DNA of 64,000 nt from Fimbriimonas sp. (lineage in GTDB: Bacteria > Armatimonadota > Fimbriimonadia > Fimbriimonadales > Fimbriimonadaceae): NCBI GenBank assembly GCA_029866005.1, contig JARXAE010000003.1:186001-250000 (forward strand), given 5' to 3'. The notes below the pieces were generated by a model. The model saw only the letters and a list, made by a program, of their open reading frames with translations, was not told where the DNA came from and searched no databases. Within the stretch, counting starts at the first letter, position 1. Every line of letters begins with the position of its first letter. Below are positions 50,418 through 58,332 of the stretch, one piece after another. A program made the translations under genes and the position numbers.

Positions 50418-50471
50418 CGCCGCCAATGAAGCTTACCTTCAATCCCATCTCACAAGTGATTACGACAGGTT
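50414..50471 (-). pseudogene. Dead 5' fragment of mdh (right copy of 58-bp direct repeat)
   Basis: On the minus strand an ATG at 50448 opens a frame MGLKVSFIGGG, matching the mdh N-terminus MGFKVSIIGGG, then runs into a B repeat. The 23 bases upstream of the ATG also match those of mdh (for example TAATCA at the same distance). The fragment is 48/58 identical to 47963-48020. It marks where island 2 meets the ancestral upstream region of mdh. Confidence 0.78.
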
Positions 50472-50512
50472 GTTCCTGCAAGGACTCGTGATGGGCTATC
50501 GGATTACCGAAA

Positions 50513-50541
50513 AGCCCCAACTCACCTTATGAGCTGGGGCT
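50513..50541 (-). terminator. Terminator downstream of the small basic protein gene
   Basis: An 11-bp stem with one mismatch (AGCCCCAACTC with GAGCTGGGGCT, 7-base loop) is followed by TTTT on the minus strand. A T run also follows some bases away on the plus strand, so it may work in both directions. Confidence 0.75.
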
Positions 50542-50562
50542 ATGGCGTTTTTTATTCGGATT

Positions 50563-50793
50563 CTATGCCGCCTTAGTTTCGTCAAGCAGCTGCTGGTTCA
50601 CGTAAACCTGAAGCCTGAGCTCCTGAATCTTCGTGAGATTCCCGTGCTTATGCTCCTTAGCACCCGGAACCGGAGCGGGGCGGTCGGCCTTGCGCTTCTG
50701 AACCGTCTTGAGTAGCCACACCTTCGTGTCTTCGATCTTTGCAACCACGCGTCGGGTTTGCTTTCTTCGCCAAGCTCGTGTTCGATTTGTCAT
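50563..50793 (-). CDS. Small highly basic protein
   Basis: A 76-residue protein, MTNRTRAWRRKQTRRVVAKI ..., rich in Arg and Lys with two predicted helices and a basic Pro-containing hinge. It could bind nucleic acid, but no family is recognised. The ATG at 50793 is preferred over a longer frame because the basic N-terminus is compact and a terminator follows the gene. It lies between the edge of repeat island 2 and the GH4 gene. Confidence 0.62.
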   Translation of the reverse strand: MTNRTRAWRRKQTRRVVAKIEDTKVWLLKTVQKRKADRPAPVPGAKEHKHGNLTKIQELRLQVYVNQQLLDETKAA

Positions 50794-50945
50794 CGTATCC
50801 TCGTGTTGCCGTGTTAAGGGCGTCTTAAGGACCAGTAATTGAGCGGTTCTTAGCTCCATGATACGAAACCCCCGAGGGTTACCGGGACTGATGGACTAGT
50901 GGGAGTTATTCACATTGAGTCTTTTCTCGGAAACCGCCTTGGTGT

Positions 50946-52481
50946 TTAGCTCGACAAGCCGGCCTTATCGCTCGCAGCTGCCGCTTTTTTCGCTTCGGCA
51001 TCGGCTTCCATTTCCTCGACGGATCGCGTGACGAGTCGCGCGGCGCCTTTGTTGCCTTGGAACCGGGCCAGGGAGGGTTCTGAATCTAGGCGCGAATTGA
51101 TCTCGGGCAAGAACGCCTGATACTGCGGTAGCCATTCGGACAGCTCCGAAACCATTCGGTCGGTCATCTGCCAGGTCTCGGGAGGGTTGCAGACAGCGCC
51201 GGTCAAGGGGTCCATCATCATTGCTTGTTTGAGGAGATTCAGGTCGCCATGGACGGCGGCTTCGACCGCCATTCGCTGGACTGAGATAGAAGCGTTGCAG
51301 ACTGCGGCGCACCCGAGTGGAAGATCACCAACCACAGGGATCGAGATCCCGTTTCCATCGGCATAACCAGGGGATTCGATGACGCAGTCGTCGGGCAGAT
51401 TTGTGATCACCCCGTTGTTCACTGTGCAGAAGTGCCCACGGTACATCCGCCCTGTCTCCAGCCCTTCTAGGATGTATGAACCGTGCTCGTTGCCTCGTTT
51501 TTCGGGTTCGAAGGTGAAGGGATCATCTTTGAGCCACTGCGGAAACTCGTGCTCAAACCAGTTGCGTCCCTCGGTGCAAACACGTAGGTAGCCCCCGGTT
51601 TCGCCATGGATCCAGGTACTCATGTCGATCCAGCTAGGGATCTCTTCTGCCCGTTTTCGGTACCAAGGGACGTACTCGCTCAAGTGCCCGTTTGACTCGG
51701 TGGAGTAGTAGCCAAACCGCCGCAGCATGTCGATTCGCACCTTCTCGGTCTCGGGATACTTGCTGTGTTTCTCAAAGCCTTCAAGAAGGAATGGAGTCAT
51801 GTCCATTCCCTTGTATCGCGCCTGAATATACCAAGTTTGGTGGTTAATACCTGCACAAATGATGTCGATATCGTCGCGAGTCAGTTTCGTTCCTTCCGGA
51901 TGCCAGCCCTTCTCGGCGCCAAGGTTTTCGATGACTGAGGCGATCTGGCTGTGCCCTCCAATCACCCCATGGCAAAGGCCAATCGTTGGAATCTCGGTGT
52001 ACTTGTTGCAAGCCCAGGTGAGCATCGCCATCGGGTTGCTGTAATTGAGGAAGAGCACCTCGTCGTGGGCAACTTCCTCCATGTCGGCGCAGAAGTCAAG
52101 GAGGACGGGAATGCCGCGCTGCGCGTACATGATTCCGCCTGGCCCCAGGGTGTCACCGACGCATTGATCCACGCCGTATTCCAGGGGAGTGTTGACATCG
52201 TAAGCGAATGCTTCAAGTCCGCCGACTCGCACAAACGAGAACACATATTTCGCTCCCTCCAGGGCCTTTCGGCGATCGAGGTGACTCTCAACCTTGGTCG
52301 GCAATCCTGCCGACGATACATCTCGCGAAATCAGCTGCTGGACCATCGAGAGGTTGTGCTCGTTGATGTCGTGCAGGGCAACCGTCATCTCCGCGAATTC
52401 TGGGACGCAGAGAATATCTCGCACCATCGTCCGTGTAAATCCCACCGAGCCGGCGCCGAGAATCGCAATTTTGAAGCTCAT
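50946..52481 (-). CDS. Glycoside hydrolase family 4 (alpha-galactosidase/alpha-glucosidase type)
   Basis: A 511-residue NAD- and metal-dependent glycosidase. The Rossmann motif is KIAILGAGSVGFTRTM at the N-terminus, followed by LFLNYSNPMAMLTW and GLCHGV (about residues 167-172, metal-binding Cys and His) and GINHQTW, which are hallmarks of GH4. GH4 enzymes work by a redox elimination mechanism. The group with Cys-His-Gly-Val acts on alpha-galactosides or galacturonides; the exact sugar is unknown. It is downstream of an ASCH-domain gene on the same strand. Confidence 0.93.
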   Translation of the reverse strand: MSFKIAILGAGSVGFTRTMVRDILCVPEFAEMTVALHDINEHNLSMVQQLISRDVSSAGLPTKVESHLDRRKALEGAKYVFSFVRVGGLEAFAYDVNTPLEYGVDQCVGDTLGPGGIMYAQRGIPVLLDFCADMEEVAHDEVLFLNYSNPMAMLTWACNKYTEIPTIGLCHGVIGGHSQIASVIENLGAEKGWHPEGTKLTRDDIDIICAGINHQTWYIQARYKGMDMTPFLLEGFEKHSKYPETEKVRIDMLRRFGYYSTESNGHLSEYVPWYRKRAEEIPSWIDMSTWIHGETGGYLRVCTEGRNWFEHEFPQWLKDDPFTFEPEKRGNEHGSYILEGLETGRMYRGHFCTVNNGVITNLPDDCVIESPGYADGNGISIPVVGDLPLGCAAVCNASISVQRMAVEAAVHGDLNLLKQAMMMDPLTGAVCNPPETWQMTDRMVSELSEWLPQYQAFLPEINSRLDSEPSLARFQGNKGAARLVTRSVEEMEADAEAKKAAAASDKAGLSS

Positions 52482-52502
52482 GGAGCCTAGTTTAGCCAGC
52501 GA

Positions 52503-52850
52503 CTATTCGTCAATGCGCGAGAAGTAAATCACGGTGACGTGATGATTCGGGGTAATCAGATCTCCGTAGACCCTCGAAAGCAATCCGATCACGTCGTCTT
52601 GCGATCTAAACTCCGGGTTCTCTCTTTCGATGTCTCGCGGCGAAAGCTCGTGGATGGGTTTCACTTCGACTCGGTCGATAATTGCCGAGTACAACTTCTG
52701 TCGCCGACCGAAGCGGGGACCGACGGTGACCCAGACCACCATGCCATCCTGATACTTGTCCGCTTTGTCTCCAAGTCGAATTGTGACCGTTTTGCGGTTA
52801 TTCTTCAAAACGTCGCCGTACAAATCTGAGTAAAAGTTGAGTGCGAACAT
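52503..52850 (-). CDS. ASCH/PUA-like domain protein
   Basis: A 115-residue protein (MFALNFYSDLYGDVLKNNRK ...) with KTVTIRLGDKADKYQDGMVV, a segment typical of the ASCH superfamily of PUA-like folds (compare YqfB), and an IIDRVEVKPIHELSPRDIE element. Members bind RNA or modified nucleosides, and some are amidohydrolases. The ATG at 52850 is chosen because the family starts with this strand. It is 21 bases from the GH4 start on the same strand and divergent from the hydrolase gene. Confidence 0.8.
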   Translation of the reverse strand: MFALNFYSDLYGDVLKNNRKTVTIRLGDKADKYQDGMVVWVTVGPRFGRRQKLYSAIIDRVEVKPIHELSPRDIERENPEFRSQDDVIGLLSRVYGDLITPNHHVTVIYFSRIDE

Positions 52851-52895
52851 GGAGACTGCTAACATTGTCTTCTAACCCAGCCACAAAACGCAAAC

Positions 52896-53756
52896 ATGTT
52901 CATTCTTTTTCTTCTTCTTGGCCTCTATGTGGCGTTAATGGCGGGCATCGCTTACCTGTTCGCCTACCCGATGCGCACCCCCCTCTTCATCTCCCCGGGG
53001 TTTCTCGGTGCTCCACAGGAGTGGGTTGAGTTCGATGATCCTTCAACGGGGCTGAAACTACGCGGCTGGTGGGTTCCCCATGATTCGCCAAAGGGAGTCG
53101 TGATTTGTGCCCACGGCTACATGATGAACCGGGCCGAAATGGCTCCATTGGCTCCACGCTTGTTAGAACAAGGGTACGCCTCGCTCTATTTCGATTTTCC
53201 CGCTTGTGGGGCGTCTGAAGGTAGGAAGTCGGGGTTAGGATGGCGAGAAAGAAGTGCGATCCTGGCGGCATGCGCCTGGGTCAAAGCAAAGCATCCAGGG
53301 GTTCCAATCGCGTTGATTGGAAGCTCGATGGGTTCCGCGGCGTCGGCATTCGCTATGGCTGAGGAGCCGGGGTGTGCCGATGTGCTGATCCTCGACTCTG
53401 CTTATGACCACCTCAGTAGTGCGATCGACGGATGGTGGAATTTCCTGGGCGGGAAGAGGATGCAGGTTCTCCTGAAACCGGTCATCTACCTCGGCATCCC
53501 AGTTCTCGGGCTCAACCCCTTCCAGATCCGCGTCTCCGACGCGCTTCGGAAGATCGTCAAGCCGACCCTCGTTCTGCACGGCGCGAAAGACACTCTCGCC
53601 CTCCCCAAGGCAGCCGAGGGCAATTATGCTGCGCTGAAAGGCCCCAAAAAGCTCGTCTGGTTTCCGGGGCGAAACCACGCCGAAGCCCGCTGGGAGGATC
53701 CAGAAATGTACTTCGAAGAGGTGCTTGGCTTTCTAAAAGAGCACTTCTACTCATAA
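52896..53756 (+). CDS. Membrane-anchored alpha/beta hydrolase
   Basis: A 286-residue protein with one N-terminal helix (LFLLLGLYVALMAGIAYLFA). The hydrolase core has VVICAHGYMMNRAEMAPLA (oxyanion region), LIGSSMGSAASAFA with nucleophile Ser near 143, GAKDTLALP with Asp near 231, and GRNHAEARW with His near 256. The triad is complete. It probably acts as an esterase or thioesterase-like enzyme at the cytoplasmic membrane. The substrate is not known. Confidence 0.9.
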   Translation: MFILFLLLGLYVALMAGIAYLFAYPMRTPLFISPGFLGAPQEWVEFDDPSTGLKLRGWWVPHDSPKGVVICAHGYMMNRAEMAPLAPRLLEQGYASLYFDFPACGASEGRKSGLGWRERSAILAACAWVKAKHPGVPIALIGSSMGSAASAFAMAEEPGCADVLILDSAYDHLSSAIDGWWNFLGGKRMQVLLKPVIYLGIPVLGLNPFQIRVSDALRKIVKPTLVLHGAKDTLALPKAAEGNYAALKGPKKLVWFPGRNHAEARWEDPEMYFEEVLGFLKEHFYS

Positions 53757-53820
53757 ATTAGGCATAATCAGCAGGGACGTAGCCAACGATGTCTGCGCCG
53801 ATAACATAGGCAAGTTATAC

Positions 53821-54294
53821 ATGACATCGCAAGCATCTTGGCAGTTGGACCAGCTTCAGCGCATCGGGCAGCGCACGCCCGAGCGACTAGAAGAGCTGTT
53901 GACGGCGATGTGGAACCGCTACCCGAACCTTTTGGAAGAGCTTGCCATCATGGCCGCCGACGAGGGTCAGGTCACAGTTCAAGAGGTTGCTGAGCTTTTG
54001 TCGATCGGACGCGAAGAGGCCGAGTCCAAGCTTGCCCACTATCACAGCACTGGCGACCACCGCATCGAGATCGTCGATGGTGTCGCGAAACTGGTCTCTT
54101 GCCAGGTCGCCGTGTGGGAAGTCGCGCGGGAATCGCGGAAGGGGGCGAGCGTCAATGGACTTGCAAACCTTTACCCAAGTTTGCCGATGAGCGAAATCAA
54201 GGCTGCACTCCGATACGCCGAATCCCATCCCGACGAAATCAATACAATGATCGAGAAGTTCGAGTTAGTCGGAACCGGGCGCTACGTGCGCTAG
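53821..54294 (+). CDS. DUF433-like protein
   Basis: A 157-residue soluble protein. The N-terminal helices lead to a HTH-like segment (VTVQEVAELLSIGREEAESKL). The last 45 residues (GASVNGLANLYPSLPMSEIK and AALRYAESHPDEI) resemble DUF433, a domain found in antitoxin-like proteins. No toxin gene is next to it. It starts 18 bases upstream of the lgt start and may be co-transcribed. Confidence 0.7.
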   Translation: MTSQASWQLDQLQRIGQRTPERLEELLTAMWNRYPNLLEELAIMAADEGQVTVQEVAELLSIGREEAESKLAHYHSTGDHRIEIVDGVAKLVSCQVAVWEVARESRKGASVNGLANLYPSLPMSEIKAALRYAESHPDEINTMIEKFELVGTGRYVR

Positions 54295-54312
54295 TCGGTA
54301 CACTCGTAGCTG

Positions 54313-55071
54313 ATGCATCCCGAGCTGATCCACATCGGCAATTTTAAGATTGCCAGTTTTGGCGCGGCGATGGTTGTCGCATTCCTTCTCTCTCTCATTG
54401 TCGCCTCTCGGCGAGCGGAGCGATTTGGGTTCACCAAGCAACAAGTTTCGGACGTCGCCTTTGTCGCGATCATTGCCGGAATTTTTGGTGCTCGGGTCTT
54501 CTTCATCGTCCAAGACTTGCCCTACTATTTGTCGCACAAAGATCAGCTCTTTAGCCTGCAAATGCAAGGACTAACGAGCTTCGGCGGATTTATCTTTGGT
54601 GGTGTCGCAGCAGCAATCTGGTGCAAGCGCAAAAAGCTGAGCGTGATAGGCTTTCTGGACCTTGCCGGCCCTGCATTCGTCATTGGTCACGTGGTTGGCC
54701 GAATCGGGTGTCTCCTCAACGGTTGCTGTCATGGCGCCGTGGCTGCGACCGCCTTTCCATTTACTGTGTACAGCGCTGAGGCCAAGGCACAGACGGTGCC
54801 CGCGCAGTTGTACGATTCGTTGATGAATCTGATCGTCTTCTTCGTGGTTCTTCAGCTTGAAAAGCGGTCAAACAAGCCTGGATTCACGTTCGGCTTAGTC
54901 TTCCTTCTCCACGGCCTGACGAGGTTCATTTATGAGTTTTTCCGAGCCGGGTCGAGTTCAACCACAATCGGTGGGTTGCCATTTACTGAAGGTCATGTGA
55001 TGGCTCTGGTCGTTGCGCTCTTCGGACTCTTCTTTGTTCTTCGTCCAGCGAAGCAGGCGGTGGTGGCATGA
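54313..55071 (+). CDS. lgt: Prolipoprotein diacylglyceryl transferase
   Basis: A 252-residue polytopic membrane enzyme that attaches diacylglycerol to the lipobox Cys of lipoproteins, the first step of lipoprotein maturation; several such lipoproteins are encoded in this window. The Lgt signature region reads HVVGRIGCLLNGCCHG, the Cys-rich variant common outside proteobacteria, and HPELIHIGNFKIASFGA is the usual first segment. TACACT lies 8 bases before the ATG. It overlaps the kinase gene by 4 bases. Confidence 0.94.
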   Translation: MHPELIHIGNFKIASFGAAMVVAFLLSLIVASRRAERFGFTKQQVSDVAFVAIIAGIFGARVFFIVQDLPYYLSHKDQLFSLQMQGLTSFGGFIFGGVAAAIWCKRKKLSVIGFLDLAGPAFVIGHVVGRIGCLLNGCCHGAVAATAFPFTVYSAEAKAQTVPAQLYDSLMNLIVFFVVLQLEKRSNKPGFTFGLVFLLHGLTRFIYEFFRAGSSSTTIGGLPFTEGHVMALVVALFGLFFVLRPAKQAVVA

Positions 55072-56048
55072 ATGGTAAAGGCTACTTAGCAAAGTTCCAC
55101 AGCCTCAGTGTGTTGGTCGTCGGTGATCTGATGCTCGACGAATACATCTACGGTCAGGCGACCCGGGTCAGTCAAGAAGCCCCCGTGATGGTGGTTAAGC
55201 AGACTAAAGTTAGCTCGGTTCCCGGAGGGGCGGCCAACGTGGCCATGAACCTCATGTCTCTCGGGGCGAAGACGGGAATCATTGGGATTGCTGGTCAGGA
55301 TAGCGCAGGAGATGATCTGGAGAATTCGCTCAAGTTGAGCGGGATCGATCCGATCCTCATTCAGCGCGATCCTGCCCGTCCAACCACTCGCAAGACCCGT
55401 GTCGTAGCGAACCACTCCCATCAAGTTTTGCGAATTGACCACGAAGACGACCGACCCATCCCTGAGGCGATTGCCCAGCAAATGATTGCTCAGGTGGAAG
55501 CAAACTCCGAGGGACGGGACGTGATCTTACTGAGCGACTACCAAAAGGGAGCGATTCCGCAGAACGTGATAGAGCAGATCATAGCGTTCGGACGAAAGAA
55601 AGGTCTTCCTGTCGTTGCAAATGCCAAACCAGGAACGCTAGCTTATTACAAAGGGGCGGCAATGGTCAGCCTCAACCGCTTCGAGGCAAGCGCTGCGGTA
55701 GGTTCAAGCAAGCCGATAGGGGACGATCAGGCGGCTTCGGTTGCCTCGATGCTGCGCGAGCAATACAACATTGATAATCTTGTCGTCACGCTAGGTGGTA
55801 GCGGAATGGTCGTTGCAGCATCCGGGGGAAAAGTTGCCCAAGTTCCTGCGGTTCGCGTGGATGTCTATGACGAAGCTGGTGCTGGAGATACTGTCATCGC
55901 CACCCTCGCTCTGTGTTCGGCTCTTGGTCCGCTTACTGAGACGAGCCTCTACTTAGCCACCCATACCGCAGCCAGTGTTGTTCGAAAGCCTGGTGTCGCG
56001 GTTCCGTCTAGCGATGATTTGGAGCAGATCGGGCGAATATTGGGCTAG
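55068..56048 (+). CDS. PfkB-family carbohydrate kinase, HldE/RfaE kinase-domain type
   Basis: A 326-residue ribokinase-fold enzyme: LVVGDLMLDEYIYGQATRVS followed by EAPVMVV, PGGAANVAMNLMSLGA, and the C-terminal catalytic DEAGAGDTVIATLAL with the active Asp. The N-terminal pattern is that of the kinase domain of HldE, which phosphorylates heptose-7-phosphate at C1 for LPS core synthesis. The adenylyltransferase half is absent. Activity on a different sugar phosphate is possible. The start overlaps lgt (ATGA). Confidence 0.9.
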   Translation: MNGKGYLAKFHSLSVLVVGDLMLDEYIYGQATRVSQEAPVMVVKQTKVSSVPGGAANVAMNLMSLGAKTGIIGIAGQDSAGDDLENSLKLSGIDPILIQRDPARPTTRKTRVVANHSHQVLRIDHEDDRPIPEAIAQQMIAQVEANSEGRDVILLSDYQKGAIPQNVIEQIIAFGRKKGLPVVANAKPGTLAYYKGAAMVSLNRFEASAAVGSSKPIGDDQAASVASMLREQYNIDNLVVTLGGSGMVVAASGGKVAQVPAVRVDVYDEAGAGDTVIATLALCSALGPLTETSLYLATHTAASVVRKPGVAVPSSDDLEQIGRILG

Positions 56049-56106
56049 TTTTCGAAGCTAGGGTAAACTGCCTTTTTAGCAAATTGCTGGAGATTTAGAA
56101 ACAACG

Positions 56107-56283
56107 ATGCGAGTCCGAAATAAAGAACTACGAGTGAAGCGACACCGAAAAGAGCAGATCATTAAGACTGCCAAAAAGGAAGCGATGGCAGGCGGGGCTA
56201 AGAAAGAAAAGAAAGCCGCTGCGCCAAAGGCCGCAAAGCCAGCCGCCAAGAAAGCCGCCGCTCCAAAGAAGACTGAAGAGTAA
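56107..56283 (+). CDS. 58-residue Lys/Ala-rich basic protein
   Basis: The frame MRVRNKELRVKRHRKEQIIK continues into a tail with repeated AKK, AAPK and PAAKK units and stops at 56281. The strongly basic N-terminus and the Ala-Lys-Pro tail resemble histone H1-like or ribosome-associated proteins. A TAAACT element about 38 bases upstream and GGAG about 15 bases before the ATG suggest its own promoter with a leader. A strong terminator follows 24 bases after the stop, so it is a complete monocistronic unit. The function is unknown. Confidence 0.72.
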   Translation: MRVRNKELRVKRHRKEQIIKTAKKEAMAGGAKKEKKAAAPKAAKPAAKKAAAPKKTEE

Positions 56284-56307
56284 GCTCTTCGTCAACCAGA
56301 GTTTTCG

Positions 56308-56335
56308 AAACGACCCGCCAACGAGCGGGTCGTTT
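56308..56335 (+). terminator. Rho-independent terminator of the small basic protein gene
   Basis: A perfect 11-bp stem (AAACGACCCGC with GCGGGTCGTTT, 6-base loop) is followed by CATTTT. Confidence 0.82.
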
Positions 56336-56379
56336 CATTTTCCGAGACAATCAATTCCTTAAGGCGTCAAACTAGAGAG

Positions 56380-58332
56380 ATGCTTTCCTCGCTTGCCTTT
56401 GCCGTCGTAGCTGCCGATACGTTTGTGCTTCGACGCGGAGTCAATCTTGAGGGGTCGATCCTCAGTCGATACTGGGACGTCCAGGAGGCACAAATCGACG
56501 CGGAGGCGCCTGCTCTTCCAATTTCCACGGGTTTTGGCTTGGCCGGAGATGCCAAACGAAGCGTCCTTTTGCGTTTTGGCTCGTTAGATCTCGCACTCGG
56601 TCGGGGCAAGTCAATCACCGACGCAACGCTCAAGCTCAAGCTCTCCGACCCAGAGAAGTCTGCAGTCTCGGGGGTGCGTCTCCTAAAACGACCCTGGCTG
56701 TGGCCCGGAGTTCAAACGCTCTCTAAAAGCGTTAAAGCGCCGGTCCCCGGGGCTGAGGCACCGTTCGCCCCAGGGGTGACATGGACGAAAGCGGGTGGAG
56801 ACACCGGCAATTGGCAGACGCCCGGTGCATTGGGACCTGAAGACTCAGAGCGCATCAACGCGAAGATCGAAGTCCAAGGCGATACCTTAACCATCTCGGG
56901 GCTAGGAGCTGCGTTCCGAACGATGCACCACAATGAAGGACTTAACTTTGGGATCATTCTTGAGTGCTCTGGCCGGTTCGAGATGTGGAGCTCTATCTCA
57001 CCCACCGACCAACCAGAGCTACACCTCAAGACAGAAGTGAGTCAAAGCGTCGCACCAAAAGTGTGGCTTACCCGTACTGGTGAGAAACTGACTCTTAATT
57101 GCGACCAAACCATGAGCGGTTATCGAGTCTTCGTGGGTACTCAATCAGCTTCTCAAACATCAATTCAAGGCGGATCGAAGGAAACTGAACTAAAACTTCC
57201 ACAATCGGTGAAGTCAAAGGACAGTCGCAACAACATTATCCGGATCATCCCTACCTTCCAGGATGCGACCGTCTCTAGCGAACCCCTGTTCATCAACCCT
57301 TCCGGTACTTGGATCGAGACTCTGCCTGCGATCGCTAGAGCCTGGAATCTCAACCAAGTGGACGCTTCGACCTACAGCTTTGCCCCGATTGGTGCACAAA
57401 AACATGTCAATCCTCTCGGAGTTGGCGGTACGACTGACATCCTTCGATTGCTTATTCCTAACGATGCCGAGGATGACAATTTGACCGACATTGCGTTGCT
57501 ATCAGGTTTGGTGCCTCCCGCCAGACCGACGAATGAGCCTCTTTTCCGACAGCTTGCCCAGCCAGAAACTGGACCACTGACTATGTTCCAAGTCGACCGT
57601 CTGATGAATCCTGTGGTGAGTTATCCAGGAGTCATCATTCTTCAAGCAGTCAATACCGAAGGGGATCCGCTGGCCGGGGCAAAGCTGCGGTTCGCCGATC
57701 AACCCGAAATAGTCACCGACAAGAATGGTTATGCCTTTCCCGCATCTCCCGCCCCCGGTTATGTCGGCCCTATTGCGGTTTCTGCCGAAATTGGCGGGAT
57801 CAAAGACTCGTTCAGTTTTAGCAGCGCGAAGCTGAGCAACATCTTTGCCCGAGGGATGACCAAAGCTGCCTCAATCGAACTTCCCTTCAACCTGCCCGCA
57901 TCCGAAATCACCCGTGACACCAACCTCGTCCTCGGTAAGCCCACCCGCGATTCTGCAAATTCCTTCCCCGCTCAGCTCCTCGGGCTCAACGATGACAACG
58001 ATGCTACAACCTTTACGCTGGCACCCAAAGCTTGGGTCGAAGTTGACCTCGGCCGGGACCGCCTGCTCGGCGAACTAGAGCTTCGAGGAGATCTTCCCGA
58101 GGCTTTCGTGGTCGCTGTGTACGGAACCACCGAGAAGATCAACGAATCTCGCCCCTGGATCGGAGAATCAAGCCTGAGTACGAGATTGCGCCGTTACCCA
58201 AGCCCCGAACCCGGAACCGTGATCTATCGACCTCGACCGATAGGGGGACGCTACATCCGGATTCTCAATGCCGGAGAAAAGGCCGCAACTCTGAAAGGTA
58301 TCCGGCTGTTAGCTACCAAGCGGGCAGGCTAA
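56380..58332 (+). CDS. Large secreted protein with DNRLRE-like and discoidin-like parts
   Basis: A 650-residue protein with a short signal peptide (LSSLAFAVVAAD). Residues about 10-220 match the DNRLRE layout (RSVLLRFGSLDLALGRGKSI and then TDATLKLKL, later NEGLNFGIILE), a surface beta-sandwich module. A Gly-Pro-rich middle with an Ig/carboxypeptidase-regulatory-like segment follows (AGAKLRFADQPEIVTDKNGY). The last ~130 residues have F5/8-type discoidin features (WVEVDLGRDRLLGELELRGD and GGRYIRILN). It is probably a cell-surface or matrix protein. Confidence 0.78.
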   Translation: MLSSLAFAVVAADTFVLRRGVNLEGSILSRYWDVQEAQIDAEAPALPISTGFGLAGDAKRSVLLRFGSLDLALGRGKSITDATLKLKLSDPEKSAVSGVRLLKRPWLWPGVQTLSKSVKAPVPGAEAPFAPGVTWTKAGGDTGNWQTPGALGPEDSERINAKIEVQGDTLTISGLGAAFRTMHHNEGLNFGIILECSGRFEMWSSISPTDQPELHLKTEVSQSVAPKVWLTRTGEKLTLNCDQTMSGYRVFVGTQSASQTSIQGGSKETELKLPQSVKSKDSRNNIIRIIPTFQDATVSSEPLFINPSGTWIETLPAIARAWNLNQVDASTYSFAPIGAQKHVNPLGVGGTTDILRLLIPNDAEDDNLTDIALLSGLVPPARPTNEPLFRQLAQPETGPLTMFQVDRLMNPVVSYPGVIILQAVNTEGDPLAGAKLRFADQPEIVTDKNGYAFPASPAPGYVGPIAVSAEIGGIKDSFSFSSAKLSNIFARGMTKAASIELPFNLPASEITRDTNLVLGKPTRDSANSFPAQLLGLNDDNDATTFTLAPKAWVEVDLGRDRLLGELELRGDLPEAFVVAVYGTTEKINESRPWIGESSLSTRLRRYPSPEPGTVIYRPRPIGGRYIRILNAGEKAATLKGIRLLATKRAG

